The notes beneath the pieces were generated by a model. That model did not search any database, was not told where the DNA came from, and worked only from the letters and a program-made list of their open reading frames with translations. Below, one piece after another: positions 8,584-16,491 of a DNA stretch of 64,000 nucleotides. Location: assembly GCF_001613305.1 (NCBI RefSeq), contig NZ_BDCC01000005.1, forward strand, positions 124,001 through 188,000, in the 5' to 3' direction. Each line of letters starts with the position of its first letter. Position 1 is the first letter of the stretch. Both the position numbers and the translations under genes were made by a program. The DNA comes from Nocardia vaccinii NBRC 15922 (lineage in GTDB: Bacteria; Actinomycetota; Actinomycetes; Mycobacteriales; Mycobacteriaceae).

Positions 8584-8777
8584 CCAACCACAATATGCCG
8601 GTCGCCGGTTTGCTGCGGTGCGCCAACGATCCTGGCGTGATGACCGTCGAACAGGCCCATGCCGCAATGCAACTGCACCTGGAATGCTCGGTCGACCTGT
8701 GCCGGGTGCGCCGCCGCGCCCGCGCCGTCCTGGTCGAAGAGGGCCGCTGCGTGCTGGACCAGCGGGCACTGCCGTGA
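8574..8777 (+). CDS. Unknown 67-residue protein, second gene of the mini-operon
   Basis: Translation starts at ATG 8574 behind a GGGGAGG site, overlapping the previous gene by 10 bases. The protein begins MQLTNHNMPVAGLLRCAND. It contains two spaced cysteines in LHLECSVDLCRVRRRAR and a basic patch, so metal or nucleic-acid binding is possible but unproven. Its stop overlaps the GTG start of the third gene. It falls inside a longer ORF with no other usable start, so automated callers may miss it. Confidence 0.55.
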   Translation: MQLTNHNMPVAGLLRCANDPGVMTVEQAHAAMQLHLECSVDLCRVRRRARAVLVEEGRCVLDQRALP

Positions 8778-9094
8778 CCGCGCTGGAACCGGCGGGCAGC
8801 CGGAAGGTGGTGCGGCTGCTCCCTCCTCCCAGCCGCACCACCCCACGCCACGCCGCCGCCACCGCGCGCCACGCCCTGGCTCCCGGCCGCCGAGCCGCCG
8901 CGGCGTACCTGGCCTCGAAGCCCGAACATCGCCGTGAGCTGGGACGGCACCGCGCCGCCCTGCGGCGCGCGACATTCGGCGCCCGCCCGGCACACGGCCT
9001 CAATCACTACGACCGCATGCTGTTCTGGTTCGCCGGAGCCCTGCTGAGCCTGCGCATAGCATTCGTCGGCGAAAACCCCATCGACGAGTACTGA
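8774..9094 (+). CDS. Unknown basic protein with hydrophobic C-terminal segment, third gene of the mini-operon
   Basis: The GTG at 8774 overlaps the previous stop (GTGA), a coupled start. The 106-residue product is very basic for its first ~75 residues (many Arg/His, repeated RHALAPGRR and RRELGRHRAALRRA). It ends with a hydrophobic stretch, LFWFAGALLSLRIAFVG, that could be one membrane helix, and then an acidic NPIDEY tail. Such a basic, tail-anchored layout could bind DNA or RNA near the membrane, which is speculation. No family is recognised. Confidence 0.5.
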   Translation: MTALEPAGSRKVVRLLPPPSRTTPRHAAATARHALAPGRRAAAAYLASKPEHRRELGRHRAALRRATFGARPAHGLNHYDRMLFWFAGALLSLRIAFVGENPIDEY

Positions 9095-9650
9095 CCTCGC
9101 GTCGCGGGAGACTCCGGGCCGAGCGACTGGCGCAACTGCGCCATACGACGGCACGGCAGGGCAGCCGGAATTCCTGGCGCAACTGGGTCGCACCGGCGTG
9201 GCGGCATTTCGCCGATACCATCGGTGTCCGGCGCCGATGGCGTGGGTCGGTCGACGGTCAGGTCGGGCGATACCGGCCAGCGATGGCGTGGTGTCCGAGT
9301 CCGTGCGCAACGGTGGTTCGGCCATGCGGTGACCGGCGCGGCCCGGTGGCGCAACTGTGCCGTATTGCGTCACAGGACATTTCGGGACCGGGTCGGAATT
9401 CGCTCGGCGGGAACGGCCGGTTTGCCGACTACCTGCGGGTATGTGGGTCGCACAGCGACGGCGGAGAAGTTGCCGGGGACGAGACGGCGGGTGCTCGGGG
9501 ATGACATCCGGCGGAGAGGGGGTGCGTGCGGGCGCGAACGTGGGCGGATATCACTGACCGGGGTTGCGGGTGCGGCCAGGGCCCTTATCCTCTTCGTTAT
9601 CGGGGCGGGTCCGTTGTTCGAGGTTCCTGCTCATGTGTGAGAGGAACCGT
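9095..9650. other. Intergenic region without a supported gene
   Basis: About 550 bp with only GC-driven ORFs. The short sequence GGCGCAACTG recurs at about 9129, 9176 and 9352, twice with similar flanks, which may reflect an old degenerate duplication. The stretch from 9585 to 9650 (AT-richer, then GTGAGAGGAACC) is the probable promoter and ribosome binding region of the next gene. Confidence 0.35.
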
Positions 9651-10634
9651 ATGGCCCGACGCAAGCAGTCCGCCGACGCGCAGGGGTCCACGGCGCATGC
9701 CTCGGGGCCCTGGCCGGTGGCCGAACCGGAAGAGGACCGGTGGGGTACGGCGCAGAACCGGCGGTTGCCGCCCGAGCCGAACGGGCAGCGGTGGGACAAC
9801 GGGACGACCGGACGCCATCCGGTGCAGGCGCCCGGACGCACCGACACCGGCGAGAACCGGCGGCTTGCCCCGTCACCGGAGGGTGAGCGCTGGGAGGCGG
9901 CGCAGACTCGCCGTCAGGCCGCGGCGGACGACGGTTACGAAACCGGGCAGACTCGGCGCCGGGCCCCGGCGACCGATCTCGATGACGACTACCACGAGTC
10001 CGCGCCGAGCAGGCGACGGTCCGGTCGATTACGGGTCGAGGTGCCCCCGATCGTCAACCCGTATTCGATCGTGGCACTGGTGGCCGCGCTGTTGGTGCTG
10101 TTCCCGGTGGCGATCGTGTTCGGGCTCATCTCCTTCACCCACCCGCGCGGCCGGATGATGGCGCTGTTCGCGCTGCTGCTCGGGGCCGCGGAGGCGACGG
10201 CGCTGGTCGGTCTGCTCGCCTTGTCCGGAGTTACGCTGCCGCACAGTCCGTTCCGCTTCCAGGCCGATTCGACGCCGGTCACCCAGACCGCGACCACACC
10301 GGCGACCGCCGGCGACGTCCCACCCCTGCAAGTCACCGTCAGCACCGCCGCGCCGACCACCTCCGCCGACCGGACCGCGGTCGCACAGGGCCAGGTGTGC
10401 ACCCAGGCGCAGGCCGCGCTCATCGGCGCCACCTCCGACGGCACCACCCTGCTGTGTCTGAAGGGCAGCAGCGGATATCGGTGGACCGGGCCGTACACCG
10501 TCTCCACCGCCGTCTACGACAACGGCTCGAAGTGCAATGCGGCCGGCGACAAGTCCGCGCGGACCGCCGACGGCCACGCCCTGGTCTGCGAGGGCCAGGG
10601 CCGCAGCGCCGCCTGGACGCTCTGGGTGGAGTAG
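9651..10634 (+). CDS. DUF4190-like membrane protein with disordered N-terminus and extracytoplasmic domain
   Basis: This 327-residue protein has three parts. Residues 1-130 are Arg/Gly/Pro-rich with imperfect repeats (AQNRRLPPE, GENRRLAPSPEGERW, GQTRRRAP) and are probably disordered and cytosolic. Residues 139-161 and 169-193 are two membrane helices joined by a THPRGR loop, resembling DUF4190. From 200 on is an exported region with a Thr/Pro-rich linker and a small domain with about four cysteines (250, 269 and two later), likely disulfide-bonded. ATG 9651 is preferred because GAGAGG sits 7 bases before it; an in-frame ATG at 9633 is possible. Function is unknown. Confidence 0.65.
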   Translation: MARRKQSADAQGSTAHASGPWPVAEPEEDRWGTAQNRRLPPEPNGQRWDNGTTGRHPVQAPGRTDTGENRRLAPSPEGERWEAAQTRRQAAADDGYETGQTRRRAPATDLDDDYHESAPSRRRSGRLRVEVPPIVNPYSIVALVAALLVLFPVAIVFGLISFTHPRGRMMALFALLLGAAEATALVGLLALSGVTLPHSPFRFQADSTPVTQTATTPATAGDVPPLQVTVSTAAPTTSADRTAVAQGQVCTQAQAALIGATSDGTTLLCLKGSSGYRWTGPYTVSTAVYDNGSKCNAAGDKSARTADGHALVCEGQGRSAAWTLWVE

Positions 10635-10721
10635 GTCCGAGGACGGACAAACCGCTTCGTATGCTGCAGGGTGCAGTTACACCTGTGTTCGACGCCGAAC
10701 GATGCAGACGGAGGATATGTC

Positions 10722-11474
10722 ATGGCCGAACGAGTTGCCGTAGTTTCCGGAGCCGCCCGGGGGATCGGGGCGGCGGTCGCCAAGCGGCTGGCCGCGGACG
10801 GACTGGCCGTCGGCGTGCTGGATCTGGATGCCGCGCACTGCGCCGACACCGTCCAGGCGATCACCGAGGCCGGTGGTAAGGCGGTGGCCCTGGGCGCGGA
10901 CGTATCGAACGAGGACTCGGTGGCCGCGGCCGTCGGGGAGCTGGCCGGATCGCTCGGCGCACCGACCGTCGTGGTGAACAACGCCGGTATTCTGCGGGAC
11001 AATCTCCTGTTCAAGATGTCCGTGGACGACTGGGACGCGGTCATGGGCGTACATCTGCGGGGTGCGTTCCTGATGACCCGCGCGGTGCAGAAGTACATGG
11101 TCGAGGCCAAGTGGGGCCGGGTGGTGAACCTGTCGAGCACCTCGGCGCTGGGTAACCGCGGCCAGGCGAACTATTCCGCGGCCAAGGCCGGTATGCAGGG
11201 CTTCACCAAGACCGTTGCCATCGAGCTGGGCAAATTCGGCGTCACGGCGAACGCCATCGCGCCGGGATTCATCGTCACCGACATGACCGCCGCCACCGCT
11301 GCCCGCGTCGGCGTGGACTTCGAGGACTTCCAGAAGGCCACGGCCGCCCAGATCCCGGTGCAGCGCGTCGGGCGCCCCGAGGATATCGCACACACCGCCT
11401 CGTTCCTGGTCAGCGAGGGCGCGGGCTTCGTCTCGGGCCAGGTCATCTATGTCGCGGGCGGCCCCACCAACTGA
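10722..11474 (+). CDS. fabG: 3-oxoacyl-ACP reductase-like SDR enzyme
   Basis: This 250-residue short-chain dehydrogenase has the cofactor motif SGAARGIG (residues 9-16), NNAG (86-89), serine in NLSST (about 138) and the YSAAK catalytic pair (Tyr151, Lys155). The C-terminus FVSGQVIYVAGGPTN is FabG-like. It probably reduces a 3-ketoacyl thioester with NADPH. GGAGG upstream fixes ATG 10722; the in-frame ATG at 10671 has no such site. It stands alone, so it may serve a special pathway rather than core fatty-acid synthesis. Other SDR substrates cannot be excluded. Confidence 0.85.
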   Translation: MAERVAVVSGAARGIGAAVAKRLAADGLAVGVLDLDAAHCADTVQAITEAGGKAVALGADVSNEDSVAAAVGELAGSLGAPTVVVNNAGILRDNLLFKMSVDDWDAVMGVHLRGAFLMTRAVQKYMVEAKWGRVVNLSSTSALGNRGQANYSAAKAGMQGFTKTVAIELGKFGVTANAIAPGFIVTDMTAATAARVGVDFEDFQKATAAQIPVQRVGRPEDIAHTASFLVSEGAGFVSGQVIYVAGGPTN

Positions 11475-11850
11475 CCTTCGCGGGTCGCCTGCGATATCGA
11501 ATCGCCCGTACTCGAACGGATTTCGCATCGGTCGGCGGGTATGCGGGACGGTACGGCACACCATCCCGCGCACCCGCGACGGTTACACGCGTCGTCGGCA
11601 CGCTGAGCGACGGGGCGGACTCGAACCTCTGATGAGCCGAGTTCTATTCGGGCAGATAGGTTCTGATCACTCAGGCGCGTCACACACCCGGGTGGGCACG
11701 CCCGGGCCGGAGGCACCCCGGGGTAGAGGGCCTGACCGGGCGCGCAGGTGCGAACGACCACGCCGCCCAGGAGAGAGCCGGGACGGGCACGTGGGCAACT
11801 CGCATCGGGCTACGGCAGGACCGCGCGAAAATCCGCAGCACTGTCGGGGC
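11475..11850. other. Intergenic region before the tandem repeats
   Basis: No gene is supported. Overlapping ORFs on both strands have no domain and no good ribosome binding site. A weak earlier version of the downstream repeat unit may begin near 11782, but it is too diverged to be sure. Confidence 0.35.
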
Positions 11851-12116
11851 AGCACGCCGCGTGGAATTCGGCCACGGATCGAAGCGACATCCGGCGGACG
11901 CACCGAGACAGACGAAGGGCCCCAACACCATCACCACCGGCGCAGCGCGCCGCGTGAAGTTCGCACACGCGGATGGAAGCGGCACCGGGCGGACGCACCG
12001 AAGTAGGGGAGGGTCCCCAACACCGTCGCCGCAGCACGGCGCGGGAAGTTCGCACGCGGACGGAAGCGGCATCCGGCGGGTTCGCCGAGGTTGGTGGGCC
12101 GAGGTAGGTTCGCGGT
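11851..12116. repeat. Imperfect ~90-bp tandem repeat, about three copies
   Basis: Copies begin at 11851, 11944 and 12033, spaced 93 and 89 bp. Each opens with AGCRCGSCGCG followed by GAAGTTCG-type sequence and then GAAGCGGCAYC and GGCGGACGCACCGA. Copies 1 and 2 also share CCCCAACACC. Copy 3 diverges after about 60 bp and runs up to the permease start at 12117. The array fills the promoter region of the sugar importer. Minus-strand ORFs over it only translate the repeat. Confidence 0.7.
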
Positions 12117-12983
12117 ATGAGGCGGCGGGCGGTTCGGCGGGGACTGACCAGTTATGGGCTGTTGTTGCCCAGCGCGGTGGGGGTCGGGTGTTTTCTGGTG
12201 TTGTCGATCGTGGTGGTGGGTTGGCTCAGTGTGCACAGTTGGAACCTGTTGGGGCCCATGCGGTTTGTGGGGCTGCGGAATTGGCGTGCGGTGCTGGGTG
12301 ATCCGGCGTTCGGGCATTCGCTGCTGGTGACGGTGGGGCTGGCGGCGATCGTGGTGCCGGTGCAGACCGTCTTGGGATTGGCCGTCGCGCTGCCGTTGGC
12401 GCGCCGGCGCGGCGGGACGGCGTTGCGGGTGATGTTCGCGCTGCCGTGGATGTGTGCGCCGGTCGCGGTCGGCGTGGTGTGGCAGTGGATGTTCGCGCCG
12501 ACCGGCGGTGCGATCGACGCTCTGCTGGGCAGCCGGATCGAATGGCTGTCCGATCCGGCGTTGGCACTGCCATCGGTTGCGGTGGTGGGGATCTGGTCGA
12601 ATTTCGGTTATGTGGCACTGTTCTTCGTCGCCGGTATCCGGGCGATCCCGCCGGAGATCCTGGACGCGGGCGCGCTGGACGGGGCGATCGGCTGGCGGCG
12701 CACACGCTGGCTGGTACTGCCGCTGTTGCGTCCCACCATGTTCTTCGTGCTGGTCACCGGCATGCTGACCGCATTCCAGACCTTCGACACGGTGTACGCG
12801 CTGACCCGGGGCGGACCGGGGAATCGTACGGATGTGGTCGCCATGCGGATCTTCGACGAGGCGTTCGTTGCCGCGCGACCCGGACGTGCCGCGGTGATGG
12901 CGCTGGTGGTGTTCGCGGTGATGTTCGTGATCACCCTTCTCCAGCATCGTTACTTCCGGGGCCGGACGGTCCATGAGTACTGA
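12117..12983 (+). CDS. Sugar ABC transporter permease, MalF/UgpA type
   Basis: This 288-residue inner-membrane protein has about six transmembrane helices and the EAA loop EILDAGALDGAIGWRRTRWL (around residues 179-198), which contacts the ATPase. It is the first of three coupled genes; its end overlaps the second permease by 11 bases. With its partner it should form the channel of a carbohydrate importer. The substrate cannot be read. The ATG at 12117 directly follows the tandem repeat region, and no strong ribosome binding site is visible, so the start may lie slightly downstream. Confidence 0.88.
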   Translation: MRRRAVRRGLTSYGLLLPSAVGVGCFLVLSIVVVGWLSVHSWNLLGPMRFVGLRNWRAVLGDPAFGHSLLVTVGLAAIVVPVQTVLGLAVALPLARRRGGTALRVMFALPWMCAPVAVGVVWQWMFAPTGGAIDALLGSRIEWLSDPALALPSVAVVGIWSNFGYVALFFVAGIRAIPPEILDAGALDGAIGWRRTRWLVLPLLRPTMFFVLVTGMLTAFQTFDTVYALTRGGPGNRTDVVAMRIFDEAFVAARPGRAAVMALVVFAVMFVITLLQHRYFRGRTVHEY

Positions 12984-13851
12984 ATCGATCGGAAGACTCT
13001 CCAGCACAGCGTCTTTCGCAAGGCGACCGAAAACCCGGGCCCGGCTGCGGGGCCTCGCGGTCTATCTGCTGCTGTTCGCCGGAGCCCTGGCGACCGTGGC
13101 ACCGCTGGTGCTCAGCGCTATGACCGCGGTGAAGACTCCGGAGCAGTTCGCCACCGGTTCACCACTGGCACTGCCGAATCCGGTGACCGGAGCGAATTTC
13201 TCGACCGTACTGAGCGGGGGACTGGGCCGCGCGGTACTGGTGACCGGGCTGATGACGGCGTTCATCACCGGCGGACAGCTGATCACCGCGATCCTGGCGG
13301 CATACGCGTTCGCACGCACCGAATTTCCCGGACGCGACATCCTGTTCTGGATCTACCTCGCCACCATGATGGTGCCCCCGGTGGTCACCCTGATTCCGCT
13401 GTATCTGATGTTCGCGAAACTCGGCTGGCTCGATACGTTCTGGGCGTTGATACTTCCGTTCGCATTCGCCTCGCCGTACGCGATATTCCTACTGCGCCAG
13501 TACTTCCGGTCCATCCCGGGCGAACTGCTCGGCGCGGCGCGGCTGGACGGCGCGAACACCCTGGACATCCTGGTTCACGTGATGGTGCCGATGAGCCGGC
13601 CCATTCTGGCCACGCTGGCACTGATCACCGTTGTCACGCAATGGAACAGCTTCATGTGGCCGCTGGTGGCCAGCAGCGGTGACACCTGGCAGGTGCTGAC
13701 GGTTTCGACCGCGACGCTGCAGACCCGGTACAACGCGCAGTGGACGCTCGTGATGGCCGCGACGACGTTGGCGATCGTGCCGCTTGTCCTGCTTTTCGTG
13801 GTGTTCCAGCGTCAGGTGCTGCGATCGATCACCTCGACGGGGCTCAAATGA
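12973..13851 (+). CDS. Sugar ABC transporter permease, MalG/UgpE type
   Basis: This 292-residue partner permease has six predicted helices. The EAA loop ELLGAARLDGANTLDILVHV is near residues 184-203. It follows a ~25-residue basic cytosolic N-terminus. ATG 12973 overlaps the first permease, and its TGA overlaps the ATG of the binding protein (ATGA at 13848-13851), so the three are translated together. No ATP-binding gene is in the unit; the pair probably uses a shared MsiK-like ATPase encoded elsewhere. Confidence 0.88.
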   Translation: MSTESIGRLSSTASFARRPKTRARLRGLAVYLLLFAGALATVAPLVLSAMTAVKTPEQFATGSPLALPNPVTGANFSTVLSGGLGRAVLVTGLMTAFITGGQLITAILAAYAFARTEFPGRDILFWIYLATMMVPPVVTLIPLYLMFAKLGWLDTFWALILPFAFASPYAIFLLRQYFRSIPGELLGAARLDGANTLDILVHVMVPMSRPILATLALITVVTQWNSFMWPLVASSGDTWQVLTVSTATLQTRYNAQWTLVMAATTLAIVPLVLLFVVFQRQVLRSITSTGLK

Positions 13852-15143
13852 GTTCCGCGACGAGCAGGTCCCCGAAATCCTCGACTCGGATGGTGCTGGC
13901 CGTCGCACTGAGCGCGATATTGCTGATCGCAGCGGCGCTGTGGCTCGGACGCGGCGGTGACGGCGCGGGACGCACGGTTCTGCGAATGCGGATCTGGGAC
14001 GCGAGTTTCGTCCCCGCCTACCGTGCCTCGCTCGATGCGTTCCAGCGCGCGAATCCGGGTGTCGAGGTGCGGATCACGGTCGTGCCATGGTCTTCCTATC
14101 AGCAGAAATTACGTCTGGACGTGGCCGGGGGCACGGCGGACGACGTGTTTTGGACCAACACTTTCGCCGATTATTCGGATTCGGGCCGACTGCTGGATAT
14201 CGGCGCGCTGCTGGGTCCCGATGCCGAGCGGGCGTGGGACCCGTCCGCGGTCACACAGTACAGCCGCGGCGGAAAGCTCTGGGCGGTCCCACAATTCGTG
14301 GACGGTGGTACGGCGGTGTACTACAACCGGGCACTGCTCGATGCCGCGCACGTCGATCCCACCGCGCTGTCCGGATTGCGCTGGGGAGGCGATGCGGACA
14401 CGTTCGCGCCGATGCTGCACCGGCTCGCGCCGGTGGCGCCGTGGGCATTCAACGCCGCCAACGACCTGCAATCCATCGAACTGCCGTTCCTGGGTTCGGC
14501 AGGTGGACGTCTGCAAGGCCCGGACGATCGGTTCGTCTTCGACAGCCCGCATGGCAATCAGGCGTTCGGTTACCTGGTCCGGCTGATCGCCGAAAAGCTC
14601 GCTCCCTCGGCCGCCGATACCGACAGCAACACCGATTTCACCCGAAACGCCTTCCTGCAAGGGAAATTGGCGCTCTTCCAATCCGGCACCTACAACCTCG
14701 CCACGGTCGTTCAGCAGGCGAAATTCCCCTGGGGAATCGCGATGATCCCGGCCGGGCCGGCCGGACGGGTCAGCACCGACAATGCGATCGGCCTCGCGGG
14801 CAATGCGGCGACCCGCCATCCGTCGGCCGTGCGCCGCCTGCTGGCCTGGCTGGGCAGCGCCGACGGCAATCGCTACCTGGCCGACTCGGGCGCGACCATT
14901 CCCGCGGTGGTCGCCGATCAGCAGATCTACCGGGATTACTGGGCGCACAAGGGAATCGATGTCTCGCCGTTCTTCGATGTGCTCGACGGGCCCCGGATCT
15001 CCGCGGGGAGCGGGCCCGGATTCGCGGCGGCCAACGACATCATCACGCCGATTCTGTCGGAGATGTATCTCGGCCGCACGCCGGTCCCCGAGGCCCTGAG
15101 TCGTGCGGTGGCAGCGGGAAATGCCGCCATGGGTGATCAATAA
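13848..15143 (+). CDS. Extracellular sugar-binding protein of the ABC importer
   Basis: This 431-residue protein belongs to the family 1 solute-binding proteins. Visible motifs include VEVRITVVPWSSYQQKL, a strand-helix region typical of these proteins, and the ligand-facing VPQFVDGGTAVYYNRALLD. The N-terminus has a hydrophobic helix at residues 14-32 (MVLAVALSAILLIAAALWL), but no lipobox cysteine follows, so it is probably held by an uncleaved helix or secreted after cleavage rather than lipidated, unlike most Gram-positive homologues. The start is coupled to the preceding permease. Confidence 0.85.
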   Translation: MSSATSRSPKSSTRMVLAVALSAILLIAAALWLGRGGDGAGRTVLRMRIWDASFVPAYRASLDAFQRANPGVEVRITVVPWSSYQQKLRLDVAGGTADDVFWTNTFADYSDSGRLLDIGALLGPDAERAWDPSAVTQYSRGGKLWAVPQFVDGGTAVYYNRALLDAAHVDPTALSGLRWGGDADTFAPMLHRLAPVAPWAFNAANDLQSIELPFLGSAGGRLQGPDDRFVFDSPHGNQAFGYLVRLIAEKLAPSAADTDSNTDFTRNAFLQGKLALFQSGTYNLATVVQQAKFPWGIAMIPAGPAGRVSTDNAIGLAGNAATRHPSAVRRLLAWLGSADGNRYLADSGATIPAVVADQQIYRDYWAHKGIDVSPFFDVLDGPRISAGSGPGFAAANDIITPILSEMYLGRTPVPEALSRAVAAGNAAMGDQ

Positions 15144-15195
15144 ATCTGCGGCAGAACAGTTTTCGTGATCATGGAGCGAATGGCTCCGGGCCCGC

Positions 15196-16137
15196 TCAGA
15201 TTCGGCTGATGTCGACCAACGGAGTGCGGGGGCCGAATTTCGGCTTGCGGGCCTGGCCGGAGATCTCCAGCAGCCGGACGGCCCGATAGCGGTGCGGGCG
15301 AAGAGGTTCGAGGTACTCGACCATGGTCTCGTCGTCGATGGGACGGCCGAGCAGGGTCCAGCCGACGATCGCGGCGAGGTGAAAATCGCCGACCGAGAGG
15401 GCATCCGGATCACCCATAGCGCGCTGGGCGATCTCCGCGGCGGTCCACACGCCGATGCCGGGGACCGTCCGCAGACGTTCGGCGGCGGCCGCGGGATCGA
15501 GGTCCGCGGCCTGTTCGAGCCCGTCGGCGACCCGCGCGGCCAGCACGATCGTCTTCGAACGCTGCGGATCGACGTTCGCGCGGTGGTACTCCCAGGACGG
15601 GATGTGCCTCCAGGTGTGCGCGTCTGGCGGGACGCGCATCGGTATCGGCGTCGGGCCAGGCGCCGGATCACCGAACTTCCACACCAGCCTCCGCCACGAG
15701 GCGCGGGCGGAGACGGTGTGCACGCGTTGTTCGAGTACCGCCGGGACGAGCGATTCGAAGATCAGCCCGGTGCGCAGCATGCGCAGGCCGGGGAACCGGC
15801 GATGCGCCTCGGCGATCTTGGGGTGGGTCGGGACGAAGTCGGCGATGTCCTCGTCGAGGCACAGCATGCGGGGCAGCCGCTCGACGAACTCCGCCGCGCC
15901 GGGACCCCAGGCCCGCGCCGCCACGGCCCGCGGTCCCGCCTGGGTGAGCCGGTAGGTGACCGGGCCGGTGGGCATGCGCGAGACGTGCCAGTGCGCACCG
16001 TCCCGGGTGGTCGTATGGCATGGATCACTGCCGCCACGACGCAGCGGCGCGAGGGTGCCGGCGAGATCGATCGGCAGCTCGGCGCTCACCGTGCGCTGCG
16101 CGTCGACCCTCGATTCCACCGGAACATTGTGCGCCAT
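15196..16137 (-). CDS. AlkA-like DNA-3-methyladenine glycosylase
   Basis: This protein of about 313 residues belongs to the HhH-GPD base-excision glycosylases. The hairpin VPGIGVWTA is near residues 225-233, and the catalytic aspartate lies in LSVGDFHLA (about Asp251). The upstream helix FESLVPAVLEQRVH matches the family's conserved ILEQQ-type helix. It should excise alkylated bases from DNA. No iron-sulfur Cys cluster is present, consistent with AlkA rather than MutY/Nth. Start: ATG 16137 is favoured on homology grounds; ATG 16263 in the same frame is possible but adds a non-conserved stretch. Confidence 0.8.
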   Translation of the reverse strand: MAHNVPVESRVDAQRTVSAELPIDLAGTLAPLRRGGSDPCHTTTRDGAHWHVSRMPTGPVTYRLTQAGPRAVAARAWGPGAAEFVERLPRMLCLDEDIADFVPTHPKIAEAHRRFPGLRMLRTGLIFESLVPAVLEQRVHTVSARASWRRLVWKFGDPAPGPTPIPMRVPPDAHTWRHIPSWEYHRANVDPQRSKTIVLAARVADGLEQAADLDPAAAAERLRTVPGIGVWTAAEIAQRAMGDPDALSVGDFHLAAIVGWTLLGRPIDDETMVEYLEPLRPHRYRAVRLLEISGQARKPKFGPRTPLVDISRI

Positions 16138-16346
16138 GCCGCCGAATGAATCGCACACACCCCGCCGGATTCCAGTGACATGCGTCACCGGATATCCATG
16201 AAAGCCGATTTCGCCCGCGGCGCGCATGCCACCCGTGGCGGCACACTGTAACGGGTCTGTCATAGAGTGCGATTTCCGATCGGATTCATCCAGCCACCGA
16301 TTCATAACCCGGCAATCGGTTGGCATATATCGCTAGGGAGGCTCTA

Positions 16347-16451
16347 ATGCTCACCACCATTCTGAATCAGCTGCTGAACATCTGGGGTGGAATCTTCGCC
16401 GGCAGCTCCGGCTACCAGATCGCCCCGGGTGCGCTGCCGTTCGGCAGCTGA
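16347..16451 (+). CDS. 34-residue peptide with strong ribosome binding site
   Basis: AGGGAGGC at 16335-16342 lies at good spacing before ATG 16347. The peptide begins MLTTILNQLLNIWGGIFAG, an amphipathic or membrane-seeking helix, then a Gly/Ser turn and a Pro/Gly tail ending PFGS. It has no charged residue. A TATAT stretch 20 bp upstream could be a -10 box. It is too short for most gene callers. It may be a membrane-active or cell-envelope peptide; a functional parallel with short corynebacterial porin peptides is speculation. Confidence 0.5.
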   Translation: MLTTILNQLLNIWGGIFAGSSGYQIAPGALPFGS

Positions 16452-16491
16452 TCCGTCGCCGTGCGCACCCGTGACCGAGGCCGAGTGCGCA

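Noticed and set aside
9224..9640. 138-codon ORF in the 9.1-9.65 kb gap
   Set aside because: Random Arg/Gly/Thr composition with no start signal.
11680..12072. Minus-strand repetitive ORF with RRAAP repeats
   Set aside because: It only translates the ~90-bp tandem DNA repeats; no ribosome binding site.
11851..12116. Possible CRISPR array
   Set aside because: Units are ~90 bp and imperfect over their whole length, with no short identical repeats and unique spacers, and no cas genes.
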